Source: Candidatus Methylobacter oryzae
Lineage (GTDB): Bacteria > Pseudomonadota > Gammaproteobacteria > Methylococcales > Methylomonadaceae
NCBI RefSeq assembly: GCF_003994235.2
Contig: NZ_RYFG02000121.1
Span: 62,001-126,000, forward strand
Reading direction: 5' to 3'
Length of the DNA: 64,000 nucleotides
Below the pieces are notes generated by a model, which did no database searches, was not told the origin of the DNA, and was given only the letters and a program-made list of their open reading frames with translations. The position numbers and the translations under genes are program-made. Below are positions 1 through 8,914 of the stretch, in pieces (position 1 is the stretch's first letter; each line of letters begins with the position of its first letter).

Positions 1-900
1 GGTTTAGTGGGGCAGGCGGCGATTTTTTCCCGCGTCAGTCCGGCGCATAAGTTGCGCATTGTCGAAGCATTGCAGCGAAGCGGTAAGGTTGTTGCGATGA
101 CCGGCGACGGCGTCAACGACGGTCCGGCGCTCAAAGCCGCCAATATTGGCGTCACGCTGGGCGAAAAAGGCACCGATGTGGCGCGCTCGGTAGCCGATGT
201 GATTCTGGCGGACGACGATTTGCAAACCATGGTCACGGCGATACGCGAGGGTAGGGCGATCTACGACAATATCGGTAAAAGCCTGCATTTTCTGTTGTCG
301 ACGAATCTGAGCGAAATCGAAGTGATGCTGGTTAGCGTGGTATTGGGCGGGGCCGAAATTCTGAATCCGATGCAACTGTTGTGGATTAATTTAATAACAG
401 ACATTTTTCCGGCTTTGGCTTTGGCGCTTGACCCGCCCGAAGCCGACGTGCTGAAACGGCCGCCGCGCGATCCGAATGCCGCGATTGTAAGCCGAAGCGA
501 TTATGCCAAACTGATCCGGGAATCAAGCATCATCACGGCCGGAGCCTTGGGTGTTTACGGCTACAGCCGCCTGCGCTACGGTCCCGGACAAAATGCCGGC
601 ACCCATGCTTTTATGTCGCTGACATTTGCGCAACTGCTTCATGCTTATCGATGCCGGTCCGAGCATAGTTCTATTTTCGATGCAAAGAGCCGTCCCGCTA
701 ACCGTTATCTCGATAGCGCAATCGGCTTGTCGGCATTGATGCAGGCGCTGGCGGCGGCTTGGCCGCCGTTGCGCGGGCTGTTAAGGCTGGGGCCGATAAC
801 GGCTGCCGATATGATTGCGATCCTGGCAGGCGCCGGATTGCCGCTGCTGGTTAACGAGGCGATAAAAGGGATCAATAAAAATATAGGTCTAAGCACATAG
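1..900 (+). CDS. C-terminal part of a Ca2+-type P-type ATPase (5' end outside window)
   Basis: This is a membrane cation pump, cut by the window start; the frame is open from base 1, so the GTG at 7 is not a true start. The hinge motif TGDGVND of the P domain is followed by the last transmembrane bundle. In M5 the residues STNLSE and in M6 LWINLITD keep the Asn, Glu, Asn, Thr and Asp positions that bind calcium in SERCA-type pumps, so Ca2+ or Mn2+ is a likelier substrate than copper or zinc. Downstream are a MetK-like gene and, convergent, HMA-like and DUF5132-like genes, a set that may belong with the pump (inference). The true length and any N-terminal metal-binding domain cannot be seen. 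Confidence 0.9.
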   Translation, partial: GLVGQAAIFSRVSPAHKLRIVEALQRSGKVVAMTGDGVNDGPALKAANIGVTLGEKGTDVARSVADVILADDDLQTMVTAIREGRAIYDNIGKSLHFLLSTNLSEIEVMLVSVVLGGAEILNPMQLLWINLITDIFPALALALDPPEADVLKRPPRDPNAAIVSRSDYAKLIRESSIITAGALGVYGYSRLRYGPGQNAGTHAFMSLTFAQLLHAYRCRSEHSSIFDAKSRPANRYLDSAIGLSALMQALAAAWPPLRGLLRLGPITAADMIAILAGAGLPLLVNEAIKGINKNIGLST

Positions 901-948
901 AGAAATGGAATTCGGCAATTGCTCCTGCATCCATGCAGTCGACGGACG

Positions 949-1035
949 ACACGGATTAAACGGATCATCGCTGATTTAACTTGGCTTGGATTAAAAATCC
1001 GTGTAAATCCGTACTATCCGTGTCATCCGTGTTCT
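949..1035. repeat. Dispersed ATCCGTGT repeat, copy 1
   Basis: The left arm ACACGGATTAAACGG and the right arm ATCCGTGTCATCCGTG face each other around the core CTTGGCTTGGATTAAA. The same core and arms occur at 54270-54391, and arms alone occur at 17741-17953 and 34213-34256. It fills the gap between the P-ATPase and the metK-like gene. Just upstream (917-941) is a piece that matches part of the GC-rich repeat at 42530-42800. Confidence 0.75.
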
Positions 1036-1106
1036 CTTTATTTACTAGCCTATCAATGTCTGTTAATGAATTACCGCGCACATAGCTTTATTCAGGGGAA
1101 TCAAAA

Positions 1107-2291
1107 ATGATCACTGACTTTGTTTTTACCTCTCAATCCGTTACCGAAGGCCATCCCGACCGTCTTTGCGATACGATCAGCGATGCGATTGTCGACGGTT
1201 TTCTCCGGCAGGACCAGACTTCCGCGATTACCGCGGAGTGCGCGCTGTCAAAAAACGTGCTGTTTCTTGCCGCACGGTTTGCCAGCGAGGCGATTGTCGA
1301 TATGCCGGAGCTGGCGCGTACCGTGATCAAAGGCGTCGGTTACCGGCCTGAGGATTTCGATGCGGCGGAATGTACCGTTGTGAGCAGTCATATAGAACAA
1401 ACGAAAAGTCCCAGGGACATCGTTTTTGCAGACCTTGAGGATGACCAAATAGACCGGATCAGCGTTGCCCATCAAACGACGGTGTTCGGTTATGCTTGTC
1501 GCCATACCCCCGAATTAATGCCGTTGCCGATCAGTTTGGCGAACCGTTTGGCGCGGCAATTATCTCAAACCCGGCGCGACGCCGATATTGCGTACTTGTC
1601 GCCGGATTGTACTTCGCAAGTCGGCGTCGAGTTCGTGAATGATGGGCCGAGCCGGATCGATAGTATCACCCTCGTTATCGGTTGCGAAGATACCGGCTCG
1701 CCGCCCGGTTTTGCACGCATCGAGGAAGACCTACGGCATTATGTGATTAATCCTGTGTTTAAAAATGCGCCGATCAAGCCGGACAATTTGACCCGCATTA
1801 CGATTAATCCGAACGGCCCTTATCGGCGTAGCGGCCCGGCTACGCATTCGGGCATGACCGGACGCAAGACCGATAGCGATACTTACGGAAGTTTTGCCCG
1901 GCATTGCGGAGCGGCCTTGAGCGGCAAAGGGCCGTCGCGTATCGATAGGGCTGGGGCTTATGCGGCCCGTTACGCGGCTAAAAATATCGTCGCGGCGGGG
2001 TTGGCGGAACAATGCGAAGTCCAGCTCAGTTATAGCATTGGTTTTCCGGGGCCGGTCAGCGTCTGTTTGACGACAAAAGGGACAGGCGTTATCGATGACA
2101 TGGAGATACGCAAGAGATTGCTCCGCCATTTTGATTTCCGCCTGGGAGCTATTATCAGGGATTTAAAATTACAGGAACTTACTCAAAGCCACTGCGGTGC
2201 TTTTTATCAAAAATTGCCGGCCAACGGTCACTTTGGCGCTGATGGATTGCCGTGGGAGAGAACCGACAAGGCAGGCTTGCTTGCTTGTTGA
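1107..2291 (+). CDS. Divergent S-adenosylmethionine synthetase (MetK) paralogue
   Basis: The protein has 394 residues, close to the usual ~385-400, and aligns with MetK from end to end: EGHPDR near residue 15, TGRK and DTYG in the centre, YAARYAAKNIVAAGLA, and a C-terminal GHFG...WERTDKA. Canonical MetK makes AdoMet from ATP and methionine. Several usual catalytic positions differ. GAGDQG is replaced by SVAHQT (Asp to His), the Lys of DAKSQV is Thr, and the Asp in GPxGDxGLTGRK is His. It may be an altered or inactive paralogue, with a housekeeping MetK elsewhere (inference). RBS GGGG lies before the ATG. No SAM riboswitch was recognised upstream. Confidence 0.85.
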   Translation: MITDFVFTSQSVTEGHPDRLCDTISDAIVDGFLRQDQTSAITAECALSKNVLFLAARFASEAIVDMPELARTVIKGVGYRPEDFDAAECTVVSSHIEQTKSPRDIVFADLEDDQIDRISVAHQTTVFGYACRHTPELMPLPISLANRLARQLSQTRRDADIAYLSPDCTSQVGVEFVNDGPSRIDSITLVIGCEDTGSPPGFARIEEDLRHYVINPVFKNAPIKPDNLTRITINPNGPYRRSGPATHSGMTGRKTDSDTYGSFARHCGAALSGKGPSRIDRAGAYAARYAAKNIVAAGLAEQCEVQLSYSIGFPGPVSVCLTTKGTGVIDDMEIRKRLLRHFDFRLGAIIRDLKLQELTQSHCGAFYQKLPANGHFGADGLPWERTDKAGLLAC

Positions 2292-2311
2292 ATAATAGTT
2301 ATCAGATAGGC

Positions 2312-2377
2312 AGACCTTCCAGGTTTTTACTGGAGCCGCTCCCGCCATCCATGGCAGTCGTAAAACCTGGAAGGTCT
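2312..2377. repeat. Dispersed palindrome AGACCTTCCAGG, copy A
   Basis: AGACCTTCCAGGTTTT and its inverse AAACCTGGAAGGTCT are separated by about 35 bases. The same arms recur at 3699-3731, 6835-6867 and 33725-33757 with shorter loops. The element lies between two convergent genes and could fold as a terminator on both strands. Confidence 0.8.
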
Positions 2378-2402
2378 AAGACGATACTGTACAGTCCGCA
2401 CT

Positions 2403-2903
2403 CTACCTGGCAATGCTCTCTTCTCTCAATAATTCAACGGCTCCCCAAAGCAGGCTGGCCGCAGGCGTCATGATTTTGCCCCTGGCTATCTGGTGAACGG
2501 CCAACCCGGTTAATATCAATAAAAATAAAGAACGGCTATCGATCAGGCCTTCGCTAAGCTCCATCAGCGATTGATCCAAACGATTCAGGCGCGTTGAAGT
2601 CAGTGTGGCTATAGGTTGATGGGGGATCGAGAAAGTCTTCTCCGGCGGAGGTTCGGCTATGTTAAACAGGCCGTTTGTTTGCGCGAATTCGGAAATATTG
2701 CCCAATTGAGCTTTGGCCTCGTCATGGCGAATCAAAATAGTTCCTGAGTTAGGGTTAAATTGAAGTTGCGTGATGCCGGGGAATTTGGAGAATGATTTTG
2801 CAATGCGGGCAAAATAATCCGCGTCGCCTTTTTTTTGCGGAATTTTCAACCTCACGCGCCCAGGCAATTGATGCTTAACGTATGCGGAAGGATGCTTGCT
2901 CAT
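2403..2903 (-). CDS. HMA-like domain protein
   Basis: The protein has 166 residues. Residues 1-75 resemble an HMA_2-type ferredoxin-like fold (HQLPGRVRLKIP, then FPGITQLQFNPNSGTILIRH), but the CxxC metal-binding pair of classical HMA domains is absent. Residues 120-160 form a hydrophobic stretch (SLFLLILTGLAVHQIA, then AASLLWGAVELL), so it is probably membrane-associated. Its start codon overlaps the stop of the upstream DUF5132-like gene (ATGA), which suggests translational coupling. Such small proteins often sit beside P-type ATPases. Function unknown. Confidence 0.75.
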   Translation of the reverse strand: MSKHPSAYVKHQLPGRVRLKIPQKKGDADYFARIAKSFSKFPGITQLQFNPNSGTILIRHDEAKAQLGNISEFAQTNGLFNIAEPPPEKTFSIPHQPIATLTSTRLNRLDQSLMELSEGLIDSRSLFLLILTGLAVHQIARGKIMTPAASLLWGAVELLREESIAR

Positions 2904-3217
2904 ACATCCTCTTTATGGGCTGATTGGCCATGGCGTTCGGCAGATTCTTCGGCCAGTTCGATTTCGCTTTCTTTTATCAGTTCGTCCCTGGCTTCGGCAA
3001 AAATATCTTCAAGTTGTTCGTTGGTTTCGGCTATTAATTCTTGCGCCCGTGCTGTGAACACTATGCCGGATTTGATGACAGCGCGGACAGTAGGGCGCGC
3101 GGCCCTGGCAAGTGCCGGTAATATTGGAATAAAAGTTGCGGCTACGACCGTGGCGCCAATGCCGATGACGATTCCCAAAGGGGTGCCGCTCTTAACAAAG
3201 TCATCTAATTTAGCCAT
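2900..3217 (-). CDS. DUF5132-like small membrane protein
   Basis: The protein has 105 residues. A Gly/Ala/Ile-rich membrane segment lies near residues 12-35 (GTPLGIVIGIGATVVAATF), followed by a basic region and a long acidic helix rich in Glu and Ala. This is the layout of DUF5132 proteins. The start was placed at the ATG preceded by GAGGAG eight bases upstream; the longer open frame to 3301 has no such site. It is first in a two-gene operon with the HMA-like gene. Function unknown; a role with the nearby P-type ATPase is inferred from position only. Confidence 0.7.
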   Translation of the reverse strand: MAKLDDFVKSGTPLGIVIGIGATVVAATFIPILPALARAARPTVRAVIKSGIVFTARAQELIAETNEQLEDIFAEARDELIKESEIELAEESAERHGQSAHKEDV

Positions 3218-3540
3218 GTTGAGTTCTCCTCGGAAATTATAGAGTGGCGGTTTCTGATAGAAAACTTTTCGCTTGTTGAGGATTTTATTGGGACTCCACA
3301 TTGTTATATATGCCGGGTTCCGTCAATAAGTAGTTGCACGCATGCGGCATTAAAATGCTTTGATTCGGTGGGATGCAGGATGAAAGAAAATAGTGTGAGA
3401 AATGATTGTTGACTGGTGTTATGCGCGGGGCGTGCTTCTCCCGTTTGCCGCGCCGAGACCGGAGCTTTCGCCGGGACAAATCGGCAACGCACGGTGAAAG
3501 TGAGGAACGCGATTCAAATAACCGTTGCGCTGGCGGCTAC

Positions 3541-3791
3541 TTAACTAACTGATGTTACGCATACAGATGATAAATAAAGCGTCGTCCACGAAAGGCGCGA
3601 AGATAGTTAAACCCCATCGTTATAGACAACTTGTCTGCCGGCAGTCGTCATAACAACCGTCCTTGATTTAAGGTTGAGCAAGAAGCCTGCCGCTAGGCAG
3701 ATCTTCCTGTTTTTTTAAACCTGGAAGATCTAAGGCACCGTTTCGAATAGACGAAAACGTTAATAAAGGCCGGATAGACACGGTCGGCGAG
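3541..3791. repeat. Left arm of a long inverted repeat enclosing two GTPase genes
   Basis: This ~250-base segment matches the reverse complement of 6775-7012 over nearly its whole length. Examples are ACGCATACAGATGATAAATA, CAGTCGTCATAACAACCGTC and GTTTCGAATAGACGAAAACG (one mismatch in the last). The main difference is a short insertion near 3590-3600 in this arm. The outer end reads TTAACTAACTGATGTTACG, and a similar inverted word, GTAACATCAGTTAACTAAC, recurs at 3844-3862 just outside the inner edge. An inner AGATCTTCC palindrome (3699-3731) is a member of the AGACCTTCCAGG family. No transposase is present. Confidence 0.85.
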
Positions 3792-4000
3792 CAATCGACG
3801 GTTGCTATTTTTTCGCGCCTGTCGTGTACTTCGTGGACGCTGAGTAACATCAGTTAACTAACAAAGAAATACTCTAAATCCATTGAGCAGGAGGTTGTAG
3901 TATTAACAATATGCCAAGATTGGCGCGCGCATTCGACTGGTGCCATTCAAAAAGTGTATAAAGCATGGAAAATATTTCTCAAAAGCTTGAGGTTTCCTCT

Positions 4001-5197
4001 ATGTGGAAAAGAATTTACTCAACCGTTTTCACGCCTCGTCTCGATGATGAGGAGCTTCGCAAGCGTCTTGAAGCGATCAAATCGTTTATGCCGACACCGG
4101 TTTTTTGGTTGCTGGGAAAGACTCAATCCGGAAAAACGTCTATTATCAGAGCCTTGACCGGAGACGACCGTGCCCGGATAGGGAACGGTATGCAGGCTTG
4201 TACTAGAAATTCACTCATTTATGATTTTCCCGATTCCCAGGATTGCATCATGCACTTTCTGGATACGCGGGGATTGGGCGAGGTGGATTATGAACCGGAT
4301 GAAGATATCGAGGCTTTCAGCGAACAGGCTCACGTGTTGATCGTGGTTATGAAAGCGATGGATCATTCCCAGCAGGCTGTGATGGAGGCGATTCGAACGA
4401 TTCATAAAGCCAAACCCGATTGGCCGGTTATTGTTGCGCAAACGGCCTTGCACGAAGGTTATCCCGATCCGGCTTTCGAGCATTTAAGTCCTTATCCGTT
4501 CGATAGCGAAGATTGGCCTAAAACGGTTCCCGATGATTTGCGCCGGTCTTTGCTTGAACAACGAAAGTTATTCAAGGGTATAGCCACTCAATTTGTCCCG
4601 CTTGATTTTACGTTGCCGGAGGACGGCTACCAAGCGGTCAATTATGGGTTGGAAGCGTTATGGCGTAGCCTGGAGATTGCATTGCCGCACGGTATCGCCA
4701 TGGTGCTTCACGGCATGAAGGAAGTTCGCCGGGAGCTGCACGATGTCTATAGTAAAGCAGCCCATCCCCATATTATTGCTTATGCGCTGACTTCCGGCGC
4801 GGCCGGAGCCGTGCCTGTCCCTTTTGTCGATGTACCGCTGGTGACGCTGATTCAGGCCAAAATGTTCCAGACCATTGCGTCGATTTACAATTACAAGCTG
4901 GACCGGGAAAACTGGGCTGAAATCAGTAGTTCGCTCGGCATTACGCTATTAACCAATATCGGCCGCCGCGAGTTAATCAAGTTGATTCCTGTCTATGGTT
5001 CGGCCGTGTCTTCCGCGTTGACTGCTGCAACTACTTATGCATTAGGCAAGACGCTGACAATTTATTTTGAAAGTTTGCATAGCGGCAACAGGTTGTCCGG
5101 CGAAGTGTTTCGGGTCATTTACAAGGAACAGTTTGAAATGGGGCGGTTGATGTTGAAGGATTACGTGAATGAAATTCAGCAAAAGGTGCTGGAATGA
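4001..5197 (+). CDS. GTPase with C-terminal DUF697-like membrane region
   Basis: The protein has 398 residues. The Walker A/G1 motif GKTQSGKTS is near residue 38 and the G3 motif DTRGLGE near residue 88. A canonical NKxD G4 motif is not evident; AQTALHE occupies the expected place. The C-terminal half has hydrophobic segments (SGAAGAVPVPFVDVPLVTLIQ) typical of the YcjF/DUF697 group of Era-like GTPases. The ATG at 4001 was chosen because GAGG lies eight bases upstream; an in-frame ATG at 3965 has no ribosome site. It overlaps the next GTPase by four bases (ATGA). Function unknown; stress- or membrane-linked roles are known for relatives. Confidence 0.85.
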   Translation: MWKRIYSTVFTPRLDDEELRKRLEAIKSFMPTPVFWLLGKTQSGKTSIIRALTGDDRARIGNGMQACTRNSLIYDFPDSQDCIMHFLDTRGLGEVDYEPDEDIEAFSEQAHVLIVVMKAMDHSQQAVMEAIRTIHKAKPDWPVIVAQTALHEGYPDPAFEHLSPYPFDSEDWPKTVPDDLRRSLLEQRKLFKGIATQFVPLDFTLPEDGYQAVNYGLEALWRSLEIALPHGIAMVLHGMKEVRRELHDVYSKAAHPHIIAYALTSGAAGAVPVPFVDVPLVTLIQAKMFQTIASIYNYKLDRENWAEISSSLGITLLTNIGRRELIKLIPVYGSAVSSALTAATTYALGKTLTIYFESLHSGNRLSGEVFRVIYKEQFEMGRLMLKDYVNEIQQKVLE

Positions 5198-6723
5198 AAA
5201 TGAAAACACGCTGGACAATACATTTATTAGTCATAATGGTTCCGTTCAGCATCCCTCTCGCAGCAGGCTTTTATTGGTTATGGCTGCATCAGTTATTGAT
5301 TTTATGGTTGGCGTTTTCGGCTGTGTTGGGCGCGCTTTGGTGGCTGATTAATCAACGTTTGAAGCGCTTGGATCTGGAATTGCTGGATATTTCGCCGGCG
5401 GTCGAAAAAAATGCTCAAAGCAAGCAGGCGTGCGAAGAAATTGAGCGAATTTCCGCATCGTACAGAAACAGCGATCCCGATCTGGCTTCTTCGGAATTTT
5501 ATATGCAGACCCTGCTTGAAGTAATGCGGGCTGTCGCTGAGCAGTATTATCCGAATCGTAAGGATGCGTTGATGGAAATTAAGTTGCCTTATTTACTGAA
5601 GGTTATCGAGAAGCTGGCGCAGGAATTACGTGTCGGACTTGCCGAGAATGTGCCCGGCAGCCATATGTTCTCGGTAAACGATATTGTCGCCAGTCACCGC
5701 TTGGCGAATCGCGGGCGCGAGCTCTATCGCCTGTTCCGTATCGTATCGGCCGGCTTGGACCCGGTTTCGGCGATGGTTCGCGAGCTTAGGATACTCGCCA
5801 CCGACAGTTTGTTGTCGCATTCTGCCGATGACTTGAAACGCTGGCTTATAGACGCTTACATCAAGAAAATCGGCTACTATGCGATTGAACTTTATAGCGG
5901 CAGCATGGTTTTGGACGACAGTTTGTTTGCCAATGCGACGCAACGGTCTCAACAGGAATTGGACGGAATCAAGCACAGGGAAACGGCAACGTCTGCGGAA
6001 CCGCTCCGGATTTTAGTGCTGGGCCAGACCAATGCCGGCAAGTCCAGTTTGATCAATGTGTTGCTGGGTGCGCAGAAAGCCGAAACCAATGTGATTCCCA
6101 CTACGGAAGGTTTTGCGTCGTACCTGTTTGAACATCCGGGCTTGGAATCTGTGATTATATTGGACTGCGAGGGTTACGGCGGCGATTACCGGGATTCTAT
6201 TGCCAAAATATCCGAAGAAATCGTCCGTAGCGACATTATTATTCTAGTGATTTCCGCAACCAATGTTGCGCGCGATCCCGATAAGAAAATGCTGCAAGCC
6301 ATTCAGCAGTGTTTTGCCGCCAGAGACCGGAGCAATTTACCGCCCGTGGTGGTGGCATTGACGCATATCGACCTGCTGCGGCCTGCCAGGGAGTGGGCGC
6401 CGCCTTATGATGTTATCAAGCCTGATTCGGCAAAAGCCCAGGCAATCAGGCAGATGATGGACGTGGTAACGGCAGAATTAGGTTTAAATGGCGAACAGAT
6501 CGCACCGGTTAATTTAAAACCGGGCTTTGAATATAATGTTGAAGAAGGGTTGATGCCGGCTATTTTTCAGCAGCTCGACCAAGCCCGGCAGGTGCGTTAT
6601 CTGCGCTGTCTTAAAGCCTATCATAAAGAAGATTATTGGCGCAGGCTTTGGCGGCAATCTAAAGGGGCAGGGCAGTTTATTGCCAAGAAAGGCTTTAGCG
6701 TTTTTAGCAAATCGTCTGTTTAA
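5194..6723 (+). CDS. Membrane-anchored GTPase, partner of the preceding gene
   Basis: The protein has 509 residues. Two membrane segments lie at about residues 8-45 (LLVIMVPFSIPLAAGFYWLW and the following Leu/Ala-rich stretch), followed by a ~200-residue helical region. The GTPase domain starts near residue 265: G1 GQTNAGKSS, G3 DCEGYGG, G4 THID. The start overlaps the previous stop (ATGA), so the two genes are co-translated. A pair of dissimilar GTPases, one with N-terminal anchors and one with C-terminal hydrophobic segments, suggests a hetero-oligomer at the inner membrane (inference). The pair is enclosed by the inverted repeat at 3541-3791 and 6775-7012. Confidence 0.85.
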   Translation: MKMKTRWTIHLLVIMVPFSIPLAAGFYWLWLHQLLILWLAFSAVLGALWWLINQRLKRLDLELLDISPAVEKNAQSKQACEEIERISASYRNSDPDLASSEFYMQTLLEVMRAVAEQYYPNRKDALMEIKLPYLLKVIEKLAQELRVGLAENVPGSHMFSVNDIVASHRLANRGRELYRLFRIVSAGLDPVSAMVRELRILATDSLLSHSADDLKRWLIDAYIKKIGYYAIELYSGSMVLDDSLFANATQRSQQELDGIKHRETATSAEPLRILVLGQTNAGKSSLINVLLGAQKAETNVIPTTEGFASYLFEHPGLESVIILDCEGYGGDYRDSIAKISEEIVRSDIIILVISATNVARDPDKKMLQAIQQCFAARDRSNLPPVVVALTHIDLLRPAREWAPPYDVIKPDSAKAQAIRQMMDVVTAELGLNGEQIAPVNLKPGFEYNVEEGLMPAIFQQLDQARQVRYLRCLKAYHKEDYWRRLWRQSKGAGQFIAKKGFSVFSKSSV

Positions 6724-6774
6724 AGTAACATCAGTAAGGTAATAAAAATGACGTTCTCTTTGCGATTATGATTT

Positions 6775-7012
6775 CTCGCCGACCGTGTCTATCCGGCCTT
6801 TATTAACGTTTTTGTCTATTCGAAACGGTGCCTTAGACCTTCCAGGTTTAAAAAAACTGGAAGGTCTGCCTAACGGCAGGCTTCTTGCTTAAAATTAAAT
6901 CAAGGACGGTTGTTATGACGACTGCCCGCAGACAAGCTGTCTATAACGATGGGGGTTAACTATCTTTGTGGACTACGCTTTATTTATCATCTGTATGCGT
7001 AACATCAGTTAA
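6775..7012. repeat. Right arm of the long inverted repeat around the GTPase pair
   Basis: This is the inverted counterpart of 3541-3791, ending in GCGTAACATCAGTTAA. It carries the AGACCTTCCAGG palindrome at 6835-6867. A short ACATCAG word just after the GTPase stop codon (near 6728) mirrors the one inside the left arm. From 7013 to 7440 no further gene or repeat was seen. Confidence 0.85.
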
Positions 7013-7507
7013 TAATTACCGCGTGTCTAAAAAACTGCTAAGGAACTCGCTTTCAAGTAGCGGGGTAACTGCTTCGGTAACAAGCGCTTCAGAAATTTTC
7101 GGTTATTGAAATAAACTGAGACGGAAGCATTTTTATTGCCGGCTTGTTACTCTTAATATTCTGTATGAGTAAAAAGCTTACAAATAAATAATCTTTGGCT
7201 GGCATACACAAGGTGTGGTTTGAGATAAAGTATCGAGATAAACCACACTGTCTGTTCTAACTGGCGGCTCAGTCAGGTATATAGAGCGCAATTTCCCATA
7301 TACCAATTTCAGAAGTCCGAAACTGGATCCAGCTTTGGCTGCTTTAATTCTCAAAATGATACAACTTATCCCGGCTAACTGGTCGATACCGGATATTTAT
7401 GTCATGCACGAGCAATTGATTTAAGAAATAACTTTAGGTCTAAGGTAATGCGGATAAAGAAACATACAATGACTGAATTGGTTGTTGCATTAAAAGGAGA
7501 AAATACT

Positions 7508-7597
7508 ATGTCTGGTGGGGATAATCTGGCGGATTGGGGTTTTGATGCCGATAACGGTGAAAAACATCCACATAATTTACTCGGGCAAAGACTATGA
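7508..7597 (+). CDS. Microprotein of 29 residues, coupled to a lipoprotein gene
   Basis: An ATG at 7508 preceded by AAGGAG at ideal spacing opens a 29-codon frame that starts MSGGDNLADWGFDADNGEKH and ends GQRL. Its stop codon overlaps the ATG of the lipoprotein gene (ATGA). The frame is also open upstream to ATGs at 7469 and 7448, giving 42 or 49 residues, but those lack a good ribosome site. The product is acidic and hydrophilic with no membrane segment or cysteine. It may be a regulatory leader or a functional microprotein; no family was recognised. Confidence 0.55.
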   Translation: MSGGDNLADWGFDADNGEKHPHNLLGQRL

Positions 7598-8028
7598 AGA
7601 AACACCGGTTATTGATTAGTCTTGCTATTGCCCTGCTTATAGAGGGGTGTGCTTATATTACAGGCGCACCCGATGCAGGTGAGCGCGAACGTCTGGCTGC
7701 CAAGATGGTAAAACTAAGTTCAGTGGTAGACAGATATTTCGCCGAACTGCCCGAGGAACCCGTCGATAGCGGCGATGTTCTTTTGGAAAATGCAATTCGT
7801 CATGATCGCAGCCTGTTGGGTCCCGAATTTGAGCCTTATTTGCTGAAAGCGCGTTATCAAAAAGCGTACGCGGTATTGTTGTTGTGCAGTAAAGACGGTA
7901 GCAGAGCGATTATGGAAGATGCCGGTTGCTCAGCTCGATTGGATCGCCAAGTAAACGATGATGCACCTTGTGCATTTACTTTGGCCGTTAAGGGCAGTTG
8001 CCAGGTGGTGGGAGCGGATCCCCAATAG
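7594..8028 (+). CDS. Small putative lipoprotein
   Basis: The protein has 144 residues. It has a basic start (MKKHR), a hydrophobic core and a lipobox-like LLIEGCA with the Cys at residue 19, as for signal peptidase II cleavage and lipid attachment. The mature part is mostly helical, with Cys at 98, 111 and 126 and near the end (GSCQVVG). No family was recognised. It is translationally coupled to the 29-codon frame upstream. A weak hairpin (CAATTT...AAATTG) follows the stop. Confidence 0.65.
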   Translation: MKKHRLLISLAIALLIEGCAYITGAPDAGERERLAAKMVKLSSVVDRYFAELPEEPVDSGDVLLENAIRHDRSLLGPEFEPYLLKARYQKAYAVLLLCSKDGSRAIMEDAGCSARLDRQVNDDAPCAFTLAVKGSCQVVGADPQ

Positions 8029-8133
8029 GACAATTTAAAAAATTGTTGGAAAACTTATTCATCTAGGCATCTTTTAACTAAATTGCGCATTGACGAGGGG
8101 TTACAATTCTCAAGTGGCACGAAGCAGCAGTTA

Positions 8134-8541
8134 TTACCAATCTAGGGTTGTGAATGAAATTGCTATTTCCCAACAATTTCCGCATTCTTGGATTGTCACC
8201 ATTTCCGGATCGTCCGGGTTAACCGTAAAACCATGTTGACATTGCGATACCCGGACTACTGGGCCTTCGCAGCGAAGTTTCACAATCCTGTTGCCTTTTT
8301 TCATGTAAATGAAGCAGCGCAATTGTGTATTTAGCTCAATAGGTTCTTGCGTGGTGAATTTAAGCCCGGTAGTGCTAAGGTTTAATGCAACACCAATCCC
8401 GGTAATTGCTTGAATGCCGATGGTCTCTTCAACCAGTGAGCCGCCACTGTATTTTACAGTGACCGTTTTCATTGCATGAATATCGAACTCCACATCCGCA
8501 GTGGTTGGGAACCTGCTTGCTCTTCTATTGTTATTATTCAT
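8134..8541 (-). CDS. PilZ-like domain protein
   Basis: The protein has 135 residues. The N-terminus reads NNNNRRASRFPT, with an RxxxR-like basic motif, and the NLSTTG motif near residue 56 fits the [D/N]xSxxG signature of c-di-GMP-binding PilZ domains. The family binds cyclic di-GMP and controls motility, polysaccharide export or transcription. It contains 5 Cys, including an unusual QECGNCWE near the end that could bind a metal (inference). It stands alone. HD-GYP output proteins elsewhere in the window fit c-di-GMP signalling in this organism. Confidence 0.6.
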   Translation of the reverse strand: MNNNNRRASRFPTTADVEFDIHAMKTVTVKYSGGSLVEETIGIQAITGIGVALNLSTTGLKFTTQEPIELNTQLRCFIYMKKGNRIVKLRCEGPVVRVSQCQHGFTVNPDDPEMVTIQECGNCWEIAISFTTLDW

Positions 8542-8914
8542 AATTCACCTGATACTTTTACTTTGCTTCCGTACGTTTCCAGATGTATCGCGTAAGGTTA
8601 CATTCGTTAGTATTTCTTTAAGTCATGAGTTAACTGCTAAAAGTAAATGTAAAGCTTAGTACATAAATTGTCGACTGTTACTGTATTCATCCTTATGCTG
8701 CCAGGTAATGAAAAGAAAGCGCCAAGTGAAATAACTTACGGACTCTTGGAGCCGGCTGGACAAGTAGCAAATGTTGACAGAAGCATGGCATTGATTTTTC
8801 GGATTGAATACGAACTTTGGCGGAATGTTTGACTATTGATTTTCGGATTTTAAGGTAAGTTCTAAATGCCAAAGTTTTTCTTTTCATTAAAACGAAACAA
8901 TTATTACAGGCAAT

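Noticed and set aside
901-1106. SAM riboswitch before the metK-like gene
   Set aside because: The only structure is the ATCCGTGT dispersed repeat; no SAM-binding core could be recognised.
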